Source of the DNA: an uncultured Eubacteriales bacterium
GTDB lineage: Bacteria; Bacillota; Clostridia; Peptostreptococcales; Anaerovoracaceae
NCBI GenBank assembly: GCA_902797195.1
Contig: CADBRY010000015.1
Span: 1 to 17,737 of the forward strand
Length of the DNA: 17,737 nucleotides
Direction: 5' to 3'
This document shows, piece after piece, positions 1-7,151 of this stretch; the stretch's first letter is position 1, and every line of letters begins with the position of its first letter. Both the position numbers and the translations under genes were made by a program. The notes beneath the pieces were generated by a model that did no database searches, was not told where the DNA came from, and saw nothing but the letters and a program-made list of their open reading frames with translations.

Positions 1-20
1 CAGTGCATCAAGTCCTCCTC
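1..20 (-). other. Ribosome binding site and start codon of a gene running off the left edge
   Basis: On the minus strand an AGGAGGA motif (positions 19-13) is followed five bases later by an ATG whose A is at position 8, so a gene probably starts here and continues left of the window. Only two codons are visible, so the product cannot be named. It follows the leftward operon in the same direction but lies beyond the terminator at 118-164, so it may have its own promoter in the AT-rich stretch 70-117. Confidence 0.3.
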
Positions 21-117
21 GAGTCATAGCTCATCTAATAGTCCTCAATGCCATCCTTCAGCATCTCAATGCTTTCTTAGTCATGTATATAGTGTAGCAA
101 ATGCATGTAATGTATAT

Positions 118-164
118 ACTCCTATAATAAAAATGACGCCCCGCATCATACACGGGAACGTCAT
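118..164 (-). terminator. Rho-independent terminator of the leftward operon
   Basis: ATGACG (133-138) pairs with CGTCAT (159-164), and CCCG (140-143) pairs with CGGG (153-156). On the minus strand the stem is followed directly by a T-rich run. It lies 14 bases beyond the stop of the 208-residue gene, as expected for the end of the relaxase/RepA operon. Confidence 0.65.
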
Positions 165-177
165 ATTTATTTTAATC

Positions 178-804
178 TCAAATGTGGCAATCCACCACAG
201 TAAGGATCCAATCCGGATCAGCTGTCTCCAGGAAGCGTTCTTTATAATGCTCCATCCATTCACGCTCTTCCTCTGGTGTCCCATAATAATAACCAAATAA
301 GTCGTCGGGATCCCATAAGTTATGCCATGTACCATCAGGCAATATGACTGCGAATGTAAAAAACTGTGACCGATATTTCGCATAGCTCTCACGGTCTCTA
401 TAGAGCTCTCGGATATACTCTGCCGTATTATCATCGATATCAAAGGATTCGCCCGGCTCTGGTTTTTTGTGGTCTATTACAACATCCCAAATACGCGAGT
501 ATAGTTTATAGTTTTCCTCATCAATTGCAAAATCACAATCCCCTACTCTGGCTGAGTCAACAAGCTTGCCTCCGCTTCTCAGACTCTCACTATATCTTCC
601 TCCTACACACCAATCATCAAATTTATATTTGAAATTGTATGGCATATAATGGATACTTCCATCTTGTACACGGGCACCACTTGGAAACTCCTGTTGTGTG
701 GACCCGATATATAACGCATCAAAACCGTAATACTCAAAGGGAGCAAGAAGTTCCTCAATGTCCTGGTCTTTCCTATGAAATACTGCTAAGCTGTAATGGC
801 TCAT
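178..804 (-). CDS. Hypothetical protein of mobile elements, 208 aa
   Basis: I do not recognise a named family. The protein is soluble, acidic and rich in aromatic residues, with no signal peptide or membrane segment. It opens with MSHYSLAVFHRKDQDIEELL and has a DDWCVGGRYSESL stretch near residues 63-75. From memory, similar proteins with a DW-x-x-GGR-W/Y core occur in Firmicutes phages and integrative elements without known function. The ATG at 804 is preceded by GGAGG seven bases upstream. It is the last gene before the terminator at 118-164 and is separated from the upstream repA-like gene by 176 bp with no recognisable gene, so it may be the distal gene of that operon. That gap holds a small TGCCAT-aaa-ATGGCA inverted repeat of unknown meaning. 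Confidence 0.75.
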   Translation of the reverse strand: MSHYSLAVFHRKDQDIEELLAPFEYYGFDALYIGSTQQEFPSGARVQDGSIHYMPYNFKYKFDDWCVGGRYSESLRSGGKLVDSARVGDCDFAIDEENYKLYSRIWDVVIDHKKPEPGESFDIDDNTAEYIRELYRDRESYAKYRSQFFTFAVILPDGTWHNLWDPDDLFGYYYGTPEEEREWMEHYKERFLETADPDWILTVVDCHI

Positions 805-980
805 GGCTTTTCCTCCTGCCGTTTATCGGCTCTTTTAACTAGTGTTTTCTGATTTATGTACAGATTCTTTGCCTCCGTCTCCGCCGAATACATTTCTGCT
901 GGGTTTTCCTTCACGCACTATCCTGCCATAAAATGGCATGCCCTAAAATTACACCCTGCAGCCGGTACCATATGAATGTT

Positions 981-2183
981 TCAGGTATCTGGTTTTTCAT
1001 TAATCTGCCCAATTCGTGACAGAAAGAATTGCTGTCCGGCATTATTGCGTTTTTCAGCGACTTCTACGCCAAGGGTCCTTTCGATCAGGAACTTGTTTTC
1101 CCGTATCCATTTTGCAAATCCTTTCGCCTCTCCGATCCATCCGATATCGGGCCAGTGTTGAGCTTCCTCAATCAAATCTGAAGGGCGGAAAGAGATCGTA
1201 TTCCCCTTGTGATTACGCCAGACAGACGCGATGGCTTTAAACTGTGAAGTGCTCAGGATCTCTTCCTCCTGCCGTCGGTTTGCAATTTCCTCCGAATTTC
1301 CCATAACTGTCCATTTCAGATCCTTATACTCACAGATAAGATCCAGGTTTTCTATATCATTCCCTTGTGCCAGAAGATGGACCTCGGAATCCGTTGTGTG
1401 TCTTCTATAAAGGCCGATAATTACATCCGCATTTGCCGGAAGGGCGTTTGTTCCGTACCCAAGGCTCAGGGGATTGATACCACTTCCAGAATCCATCTTC
1501 GTCTTGTGGTGTATGATTATAACTGTGATTCCCATTTGCTGCGCTTGTCTGCGAAGGTCCCCATATAACTTGGTCTCTTCCATAAACATGCCTTTTTCTC
1601 CGATGCTCGGATACACCTTGGACAAAGTGTCGATGACCACCAGGCGAAGATCCGGATAGCGCTGTTTGTAAGCAATCAATTGCTCTTCAAGTCCCGATCT
1701 CAGCATCTCAATGCCATTGGTTACAATAACAAATTTTTCCAGGTCATCCATATCTGCCCCCATGCGGATAAGTCGTTCCTGTGCCCGCTCAAAGTTACTT
1801 TCGAGGTCGAAATATACGACTGTCCCTTTGCTGACCTGCCAGCCGAGAAAAGTCCCGCCGGTAGCCACGGCTATTGAAAACTGATATGCGAATAATGTCT
1901 TGCCGCTTTTATAATCTGCAATAATAACGGTCACACCAGGTGGAATAAAACCTTCTGCCAGCCAAACACGCCGCGGGAATTCAATCTGGGCAAGCATCTT
2001 TACGGATAACCCACGCGGCGCATAGATTTTTTTGAGTTTCCCGTCCTTTTGTGTAATCATCTCAAAATTCTTATCTTCCAGTTTGTTTTCCCCTTGTTCA
2101 GAATCAGAGATGATTTGTTTTATATTTTCCTCTGTTGGAGGCGGCATCAAAGCCGCCTCCTGCCTCTCAATAGTAGTCTGCAT
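981..2183 (-). CDS. RepA-like AAA/RecA-fold ATPase (replicative helicase type), 400 aa
   Basis: This is a RecA-fold P-loop ATPase of the RepA/AAA_25 type, probably a hexameric helicase supporting replication of the element after excision. The P-loop ADYKSGKT is at residues 89-96, the Walker B strand LRLVVIDT at about 179-186, and an IIIHHKTK sensor-like strand at about 222-229. The C-terminal 100 residues look like a helical or winged-helix region. The start is ATG at 2183: it has a GGGAGG site eight bases upstream and begins MQTTIERQE. The longer frame to 2342 has no such signal and would run deep into the upstream gene. The gene overlaps the 158-residue gene before it by 17 bp, so the two are probably translationally coupled. 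The ATPase type is clear from the motifs. The replication role is inferred from the family and from linkage to a relaxase; a DNA-repair RecA-like role is less likely. Confidence 0.8.
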   Translation of the reverse strand: MQTTIERQEAALMPPPTEENIKQIISDSEQGENKLEDKNFEMITQKDGKLKKIYAPRGLSVKMLAQIEFPRRVWLAEGFIPPGVTVIIADYKSGKTLFAYQFSIAVATGGTFLGWQVSKGTVVYFDLESNFERAQERLIRMGADMDDLEKFVIVTNGIEMLRSGLEEQLIAYKQRYPDLRLVVIDTLSKVYPSIGEKGMFMEETKLYGDLRRQAQQMGITVIIIHHKTKMDSGSGINPLSLGYGTNALPANADVIIGLYRRHTTDSEVHLLAQGNDIENLDLICEYKDLKWTVMGNSEEIANRRQEEEILSTSQFKAIASVWRNHKGNTISFRPSDLIEEAQHWPDIGWIGEAKGFAKWIRENKFLIERTLGVEVAEKRNNAGQQFFLSRIGQINEKPDT

Positions 2184-2643
2184 TTCTGTATCCTCCCTCA
2201 TACATATAATAGTCATAACCCTCGTTGTTCGATTCTTTAAGGATTGATTCCATCTTTGCATCAAGCGCTTCATCAAGCGATACATAGATCCTGTCCTCGG
2301 TTGAATACCGATCAGCATCAAGCAATTCGTTAAGCTCCTCACCCATAAGTCTCAGCCTCGAATCCGTCAGCTCAACGATTGCCCACTTGCAATCAAAATC
2401 TCTTGCGCAGACCATAAATGTTGCCAAACTGAAGAGGATGTCATTTCTTGTATATATCGGAGAGCAAATGGTTATATCAACATGGCATCTCCTTATCTCA
2501 GGCTCTTCTTCCAACCACGATTGTACTGAGCCTAACCCCCCTCGTATCTGTACAACCGGTATCTCATTATCAAGCACAACTGTGCATCGTAATTCACGAA
2601 ATCCCATCAGATCCGTTCTTACATCTATTACAATGGTTCTCAT
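2167..2643 (-). CDS. Hypothetical protein, 158 aa, coupled to repA-like gene
   Basis: No family is recognised. The start is ATG at 2643 (MRTIVIDVRTDL), with GGAGG nine bases upstream; the longer frame to 2757 would overlap the gene before it and lacks a site. The first half alternates strands and charged turns (RTIVIDV, CTVVLDN, CHVDITIC). The second half is acidic and probably helical, ending in a tyrosine-rich tail (YDYYMYEGGYRNADYY). There is no signal peptide or membrane segment. It sits 35 bp after the coiled-coil membrane gene and overlaps the repA-like start by 17 bp, which places it firmly in the mobilisation/replication operon. An accessory role in replication or relaxosome control is possible but unsupported. 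Confidence 0.7.
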   Translation of the reverse strand: MRTIVIDVRTDLMGFRELRCTVVLDNEIPVVQIRGGLGSVQSWLEEEPEIRRCHVDITICSPIYTRNDILFSLATFMVCARDFDCKWAIVELTDSRLRLMGEELNELLDADRYSTEDRIYVSLDEALDAKMESILKESNNEGYDYYMYEGGYRNADYY

Positions 2644-2678
2644 GGTGTAAATCCTCCTGCCTTTACGGCAATTAATGT

Positions 2679-3002
2679 TTAAATATGAAGCAGTTTCCAA
2701 ATAGTTAGTATGAAAACCGCCAGTATTACTGCTAGTATGAATGCTGTCATACGCCATTTTTCAATCGTCTGCATTTGACTGGAAGTCTTTGCCATCAGAT
2801 GCCGGTTAGCGTCTTGGAGGTCTTCGATATGTTTTTGCTGAATTGTTGCAAGATTTTTCAGCACACGGTTTTTTTCCCGAATCCTTCCAATCAATCTTTC
2901 CTGCTCTTTCAACAGCCGCGATTGCTCCAATGTTTGATTCTGCAACTCTTCTGCCAGTGTGAGAATCTCTTCTTCCCTGTAGAAGTCGTCTTGCCCGCTC
3001 AT
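2679..3002 (-). CDS. Coiled-coil protein with C-terminal membrane anchor, 107 aa
   Basis: Residues 8-80 form a long charged helix with coiled-coil character (runs of E, Q, L, K, R, such as EEILTLAEELQNQTLEQ). Residues 85-104 (MTAFILAVILAVFILTIWKL) are one hydrophobic span, so this looks like a tail-anchored membrane protein facing the cytoplasm. The ATG at 3002 lies inside the relaxase gene in another frame; the two frames share 197 bp. Its ribosome binding site is weak (GGGGG seven bases upstream), which suggests translation coupled to the relaxase. A plausible role is to hold the relaxosome at the membrane or near the coupling protein, inferred only from position and topology. The clean heptad pattern and membrane span argue that this frame is real despite the overlap. 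Confidence 0.7.
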   Translation of the reverse strand: MSGQDDFYREEEILTLAEELQNQTLEQSRLLKEQERLIGRIREKNRVLKNLATIQQKHIEDLQDANRHLMAKTSSQMQTIEKWRMTAFILAVILAVFILTIWKLLHI

Positions 3003-3891
3003 CCAATTGCCCCCGTTTGTGTATTAATCTTCCCAGCTCAGCCGCCTCGGTTTTTCCAATTTCAACCGCCTGGTTATAAGACCGGATCTGTCGGTTCTCT
3101 TCGCATCGCTCCGAAACACCGCCATTGCTTTCCAACTTACGAGCTGCTGTTCCTTCGTGTTGTGTCGGGATTTTCTCACTTCCCTGACGTATATAGCTAC
3201 GGTGATCGACCCGGACCTTGAGGCCTTTTTTCTGCAACGCTTCGTTAACTGCTTCTGCCCATGCGCTGCGCCATGTCTCAGCAAGTTCCCGATCGTTCCA
3301 GTCATTTGCTTTCACCAACACCCGTTTCCATTGTTTCCTGTTTCCCTTCCCGACTTTTTGTCGTCCGGTTTCTGAATCAATGATGGGAATACGGTTACCA
3401 CATGGATCAAGTTCGTATTCTTTACGTTCTTTAACGTCCCATGTGCCATCCTCACGGATTCCGCGAAGCGTCAGCAGAATGTGTACATGCGGATTTGAAG
3501 GCTTACCGTCCGGACAATGAATACTGAAGTCCGCACACATGCCTTTTTCCACAAAAGTGCTCTTGATATATGACCGTACCAGCCCGATTTGTTCTTCTGG
3601 TTCCAATTCGACGGGCAGCGCAATCTCTATATTACGGGCAAGCTGCGCATTCGATGCATGTTCTGACTGTTGGACTGCCGCCCATAACGTTTTCCTGTAC
3701 TTATATGCAGGAGGAGCATGCTCGCAGAGCATTACTTCTTTATATATAAGGTCTTTTCGTCTGCTGTAATCATGTGTACGCCCGGTCTCCGGATCTCGCA
3801 GTCTTGATCGAGACTGGTACGCTGCGGCAGCGATAGCGGAATGACCCTCGCTTCGCTTTACCAGCTTAATTGAATAATGAAATATCGCCAT
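2806..3891 (-). CDS. mobA: MobA/MobL-family (MOBQ) relaxase, 361 aa
   Basis: This is the relaxase that nicks oriT and leads the single strand into a recipient. It opens with MAIFHYSIKLVKRSEGHSA, followed by AAAAYQSRSRL with the likely catalytic tyrosine at residue 25. Later come H125 and the HUH metal motif NPHVHILLTLR (H135, H137). The region around residues 228-247 (VDHRSYIRQG, PTQHEG) is also typical of MobA/MobL. The ATG at 3889-3891 has an AAGGAAG site seven bases upstream. The protein is short for the family, and its last 65 residues overlap a coiled-coil gene in another frame, so the C-terminus may be little constrained. It reads away from the probable oriT at 3936-3991, the usual arrangement for these genes. 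Confidence 0.93.
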   Translation of the reverse strand: MAIFHYSIKLVKRSEGHSAIAAAAYQSRSRLRDPETGRTHDYSRRKDLIYKEVMLCEHAPPAYKYRKTLWAAVQQSEHASNAQLARNIEIALPVELEPEEQIGLVRSYIKSTFVEKGMCADFSIHCPDGKPSNPHVHILLTLRGIREDGTWDVKERKEYELDPCGNRIPIIDSETGRQKVGKGNRKQWKRVLVKANDWNDRELAETWRSAWAEAVNEALQKKGLKVRVDHRSYIRQGSEKIPTQHEGTAARKLESNGGVSERCEENRQIRSYNQAVEIGKTEAAELGRLIHKRGQLDERARRLLQGRRDSHTGRRVAESNIGAIAAVERAGKIDWKDSGKKPCAEKSCNNSAKTYRRPPRR

Positions 3892-3935
3892 ATCATTACT
3901 TCCTTTTTCCGTAGTTTTAACCGCCCTCCGCGAAG

Positions 3936-3991
3936 GAGCGCACTTGACACCCCTCCCGGGTGTCTATAAGTGCGCTCTTACGCTGTAAGAG
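3936..3991. other. oriT: Probable origin of transfer (oriT) of MOBQ type
   Basis: GACACCC (3946-3952) and GGGTGTC (3958-3964) form a hairpin with a five-base loop. It is followed at once by TATAAGTGCGCTCTTA (3965-3980), which contains a TAAGTGCGC core like the nic region of RSF1010/R1162-type oriTs. A flanking pair, GAGCGCACTT (3936-3945) and AAGTGCGCTC (3968-3977), extends the stem around a three-base bulge. A second hairpin, CTCTTAC-gct-GTAAGAG (3975-3991), follows. The site is 45 bp upstream of the relaxase start. The assignment rests on motif likeness and position; the exact nick is not shown. Confidence 0.75.
3944..3970 (+). promoter_or_regulatory. Possible rightward promoter overlapping oriT
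   Basis: TTGACA (3944-3949) and TATAAG (3965-3970) are spaced by 15 bp, slightly short of the optimum, and would drive the rightward transfer operon starting at 4171. The spacer is the oriT hairpin, so relaxase bound to oriT would be expected to block this promoter. The hexamers are seen in the sequence; the regulation is inferred. Confidence 0.35.
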
Positions 3992-4170
3992 ACTGCATAA
4001 ACATCTTGTTCGAAATGATTATGCTCAGAAAACTTTCAATTCTGGCATCAACAAGAAAAAAAATAATTTGGGAGAAAAGACATGGAACGAAGTATGGTGA
4101 ATCTCCTTTAAAACGTGCGATTAATTCAATAAAAAAAAACATAATTAAAGAAAAAAAGGAGAGAAAGCCT

Positions 4171-4497
4171 ATGGCAACATCAAGATCTTTAGCGGAAAGA
4201 ATAAATGACCTGCAACAGCGTCAGGCACAGCTGCGTGAACAGGAACGCGTTCTGAAGGCAAGAAAAAACACAGAAGAGCGAAAAGCCGACACACACCGGA
4301 AGATCATGGTCGGAGCAACGGTAGAGTCTGTTCTTGGCAGGCCAATAGAGCAAGAAGAGCTGCCAAAGCTACTGCGCTACCTGCACGACCAAGAAAATCG
4401 AGGCAGGTACTTCAGCCGTGCGATGAATGAAGAATGTAATCAGAAACTACATGATGATGGTTACGACGAAGATGATAATGAAAGGAGTCAGATATGA
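4171..4497 (+). CDS. TraD/MobC-like relaxosome accessory protein, 108 aa
   Basis: This small, highly charged helical protein resembles the conjugal-transfer TraD/TraC accessory proteins that work with Ti-type and MOBQ relaxases. A coiled-coil-like helix at residues 7-40 leads into KADTHRKIMVGATVESVL (39-56), which matches the RKI-x-x-GA core I associate with that family. The tail is acidic. The start is ATG at 4171 (MATSRSLAER), with AAAGGAGAG seven bases upstream; an in-frame extension to 3970 would begin inside oriT and lacks a site. It is the first gene of the rightward operon, and its stop overlaps the next start by four bases. The likely role is binding near oriT to help relaxase loading. 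The family assignment is moderate and made from memory. Confidence 0.65.
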   Translation: MATSRSLAERINDLQQRQAQLREQERVLKARKNTEERKADTHRKIMVGATVESVLGRPIEQEELPKLLRYLHDQENRGRYFSRAMNEECNQKLHDDGYDEDDNERSQI

Positions 4498-4787
4498 TCA
4501 AGACAATAGATGATTTTTTGTCAAAAATGTCGCTGGAATGTGAAATGCAGGATGCGATGAACGCGGTATCAAAAATGATGTCACGGTATCAGAAAGAAAA
4601 TCTATTTGACTGTGTCAAAGAATCGCCGACTTCAGCAGTATCAAAAATTTACTACCTCTTTCGGGAGTACGATAAAAATGCCGATTATTACCACGATTCG
4701 GAAATTGACACCCTGCACTATCTGGAGAAAATCTTTAAACTCGTAGCAAAGGGATATGAGGAGCTGGAGGAGATGATCAATGAGTAA
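4494..4787 (+). CDS. Hypothetical helical protein of transfer operon, 97 aa
   Basis: No family is recognised. The sequence looks wholly alpha-helical and mildly acidic, with no membrane segment or signal peptide. The ATG overlaps the previous stop (ATGA), and its own end overlaps the coupling-protein start by 8 bp, so the three genes are translationally coupled. Sitting between a relaxosome accessory gene and the coupling protein, it is a candidate relaxosome or coupling-protein adaptor. That role rests on position alone. Confidence 0.7.
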   Translation: MIKTIDDFLSKMSLECEMQDAMNAVSKMMSRYQKENLFDCVKESPTSAVSKIYYLFREYDKNADYYHDSEIDTLHYLEKIFKLVAKGYEELEEMINE

Positions 4788-6267
4788 CTGGCTGAATCCT
4801 TACGACATGCCACCGGGGCTACTATTGCTTCTTATTCCCCTGGGATTGTTTATCTGGGGGGAGTATTTGCATGTCAAAAGCCTGAGTACATACCAGACAT
4901 CCAGGCAAAAGCTTGCAGCTCAGACTCCGTCAATACCGAAACAGTGGAAGAGCCTGTTGCCGACATCCAGCATAATCATTGGGAAAACGGACAACCGCCA
5001 CTATTTTGCAGTCCCCGAGAAAGATAACCTGCTGAATGTCCTCCTGCTGGGCGGTTCCGGATCCGGAAAAACATCCGGGCCGCTCGCCTGCACCATTCTC
5101 CAAAATGCAAAGGACCGTATCGAACATCCAGAAGACACTATCACATACATGTGCGTTGATCTCAAGGGAGAGATCCACCGTCTTATTCCGGATTCTCTCT
5201 ACGTAAAGATCGACCCCACCGACCGGTATCACAGCGTTGGATGGAATCCGTACTGGCGGCTCACCTCTGTAGACAAACCATCCGATGACCTGAAGATCGA
5301 AGTATTCAGCGGCATTTCAAAAAGCCTGATCCCGGTGTCAGACAAAAACCGATACTTCAGCGATAATGCGACCATCATGCTTTCAGGCTTTCTTGCCTTT
5401 GGTTTCGAGCATAAGGAAACAATGGTTGATACTATCCTGAAGCTGCTCACAAGTGATGTTCCAACATTGCTTGCTGAGACCTGCAAAAGTCTGGATCCAG
5501 ACAGTGTAGCCGGTTTCTTCCTAAAGAAATTTTCCGGAAAGAGCAGCGAAGGATTCGAAGATGTCTGCAGCACAATGACCACCAGTCTCTCCTGCTTTTC
5601 TCTACAGGAGGTCCAGTACGTCCTCAGAGATAACCCCTTGATGATAGGTCCGGACAAGGTGAGGGAAACGAACGTCTTTTTGGCTGTTCCTGACAACCTT
5701 ATGACGGAAAGCCAGTTTGCCCCTATCTTCCGCATGATACTGGAGCAGCAGATGACTTACCTCACGATGCAGCTTCCTGTAGGAAATGCACATCCTGTAG
5801 GAATCCTGATCGACGAGTTCTACGCCATCGGTGCGCTGTCCATCATCAAGCATCAGCTTTCCATCTGCCGTGGATACGGTGTCTTCATCTTCCTGTGTAC
5901 ACAGAGCATCGCAGGAATAGAGGAACACTATGGCAAGGAAGGCGCCCGCATCATCATGGAAAACTGCCGCGTGAAGATAATCCTAGAGCTGACAGACAGC
6001 AACTCAGCCGCAGCTGCAGTGGACTGGTGCGGCACCTATCAGGAACGGATGGTATCAAGAAATAACAGACATAATTCCGGTCTTACCGTCACCTGGCAGC
6101 AAAAAAACGTCTTTGACAAGTCCGACTTTACAAATCTTGTCGCCCGGCAGCGAATTATCGTCATTACGCCGACTGGAATGAATCAAATACAAAAACTCCA
6201 ATGGTTCAAAACACCATATTTCAAGGAGATACATGACAACTACTGCGGTCCGCCGCAGAACCAATAA
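4780..6267 (+). CDS. VirD4/TraG-like type IV coupling protein, 495 aa
   Basis: This is the membrane ATPase that links the relaxosome to a secretion channel and pumps DNA. A single hydrophobic segment (about residues 11-27, PPGLLLLLIPLGLFIWG) anchors it. The Walker A motif is GGSGSGKT (91-98), and Walker B is VGILIDEFYAIGAL (340-353). FLCTQSI and the DKSDFTNLVARQRIIV stretch near the C-terminus also fit the VirD4/TraG family. At 495 residues it is on the short side, with one membrane span where many relatives have two, so the N-terminal periplasmic loop seems to be missing. It is coupled to the preceding gene by an 8-bp overlap. No VirB4, VirB6 or other channel gene is visible, so the channel is encoded left of the window or borrowed from another element. 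Confidence 0.92.
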   Translation: MSNWLNPYDMPPGLLLLLIPLGLFIWGEYLHVKSLSTYQTSRQKLAAQTPSIPKQWKSLLPTSSIIIGKTDNRHYFAVPEKDNLLNVLLLGGSGSGKTSGPLACTILQNAKDRIEHPEDTITYMCVDLKGEIHRLIPDSLYVKIDPTDRYHSVGWNPYWRLTSVDKPSDDLKIEVFSGISKSLIPVSDKNRYFSDNATIMLSGFLAFGFEHKETMVDTILKLLTSDVPTLLAETCKSLDPDSVAGFFLKKFSGKSSEGFEDVCSTMTTSLSCFSLQEVQYVLRDNPLMIGPDKVRETNVFLAVPDNLMTESQFAPIFRMILEQQMTYLTMQLPVGNAHPVGILIDEFYAIGALSIIKHQLSICRGYGVFIFLCTQSIAGIEEHYGKEGARIIMENCRVKIILELTDSNSAAAAVDWCGTYQERMVSRNNRHNSGLTVTWQQKNVFDKSDFTNLVARQRIIVITPTGMNQIQKLQWFKTPYFKEIHDNYCGPPQNQ

Positions 6268-6288
6268 GAAGAAAGGAGGTCCACCACC

Positions 6289-6963
6289 ATGGACAGAAAA
6301 ATATTACTTACAGAAGAAATGCTGCCGCAGATACGGGAGATGATTTCCCCCTGCGTCTTATCAAAATCACAGCTGGAGGAATATCCTCCATGCCCACACC
6401 GAGCGATCCCCGGAACGGATCTCGTGGCCTGTGTACAGATCATCCGGGATAACCGCAGCGCAATCGGAACCGATTCGCTGATGCATGCGCTTCACATGAC
6501 CCAGAAGGAAATACTGGATCTTGCCGTACAGAATCAGCGTGAACACGCTTATACCCTTACGCCGCTCACGTCTATGATCGGTTCTATGACCGGAATGGAG
6601 ATGGAAAAGGCACAGATCCCTGTTCTCCTCCTCAGCAACCGGGGAATGATGATGGGGGCAGGCGAGATCCTGAACCGGGAAGCAATGGAAGAAGCTGCAA
6701 AAGTCCTAGGTGATGACATCATCATCCTGCCGTCATCCAAGCATGAGGTGCTGCTGGTTTCAGCAAGAGATGCAGATATACCAGTGCTGGAGGAAATGGT
6801 CCGTTCTATCAATGACACAGTTGTCTCTGACGCAGACAAACTTTCCGACAGTGTTTACAGCTATGACTCGCTGGCACACAGTTTCTCCATGCCGTCGCAG
6901 ACAGAAGCAATGTCGGAGAGCTCTTCCATGTCAAGCCATGTGGAAGGAGGATTGCGGATATGA
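6289..6963 (+). CDS. DUF5688-like protein, 224 aa
   Basis: The core QIPVLLLSNRGMMMGAGEIL (109-128), followed by GDDIIILPSSKHEVLLVSAR (141-160), matches what I remember of DUF5688, a family of unknown function frequent in Lachnospiraceae mobile elements. The N-terminal half includes CPHRAIPGTDLVACVQIIRD. The C-terminal 40 residues are serine-rich and probably disordered. There is no membrane segment. It starts at ATG 6289 with AAGGAGG nine bases upstream, 22 bp after the coupling-protein gene, and its stop overlaps the next start (ATGA). It is short compared with the relatives I recall, so the N-terminal part may be reduced. Its role is unknown. Confidence 0.7.
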   Translation: MDRKILLTEEMLPQIREMISPCVLSKSQLEEYPPCPHRAIPGTDLVACVQIIRDNRSAIGTDSLMHALHMTQKEILDLAVQNQREHAYTLTPLTSMIGSMTGMEMEKAQIPVLLLSNRGMMMGAGEILNREAMEEAAKVLGDDIIILPSSKHEVLLVSARDADIPVLEEMVRSINDTVVSDADKLSDSVYSYDSLAHSFSMPSQTEAMSESSSMSSHVEGGLRI

Positions 6964-7151
6964 GAACGATAAAAAATCTTGACGCGACCGACTTCATTAT
7001 CAATTTATATGAACAGCTTGCGCGTTGGAGAAGTGCCCGAAATGCACGAAATGTAGGAAATGAAGAATTCCGCGAAGCTGTTCGTACGCTTCCGGAGGGA
7101 ACTGTTCTCCGGATAGATATCCCTAGAGGTGATATCCATGCCTACGACTGA
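6960..7151 (+). CDS. Small hypothetical protein, 63 aa
   Basis: No family is recognised. It is a small basic helical protein ending in a short strand-like segment (GTVLRIDIPRG). The ATG overlaps the stop of the DUF5688-like gene by four bases, and its 3' end overlaps the RadC-ArdC gene by 14 bp, so it fits the operon tightly. Residues 27-35 (NARNVGNEE region) are encoded by three GAAATG repeats spaced exactly 9 bp apart. The same motif recurs in the intergenic region after the next gene, so this reading frame may also serve as host for a DNA-level signal. Confidence 0.55.
   Translation: MRTIKNLDATDFIINLYEQLARWRSARNARNVGNEEFREAVRTLPEGTVLRIDIPRGDIHAYD
7039..7062. repeat. Three GAAATG repeats at 9-bp spacing, inside a gene
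   Basis: GAAATG occurs at 7039, 7048 and 7057, each exactly 9 bp from the next. In reverse complement this is the CATTTC unit that recurs at 8652-8871, so copies in opposite orientation flank the RadC-ArdC gene. Confidence 0.6.

Noticed and set aside
932..946. TGCCAT-aaa-ATGGCA as a terminator after repA
   Set aside because: The stem is short and AT-containing, with no T run on the minus strand.
2184..2342. In-frame extension of the RepA-like gene
   Set aside because: It lies within the 158-residue gene and lacks a ribosome binding site, whereas ATG 2183 has GGGAGG.
3970..4170. In-frame 67-codon extension of the TraD-like gene
   Set aside because: It would start inside oriT, has lysine-rich AT-biased sequence and no ribosome binding site; ATG 4171 has a strong one.
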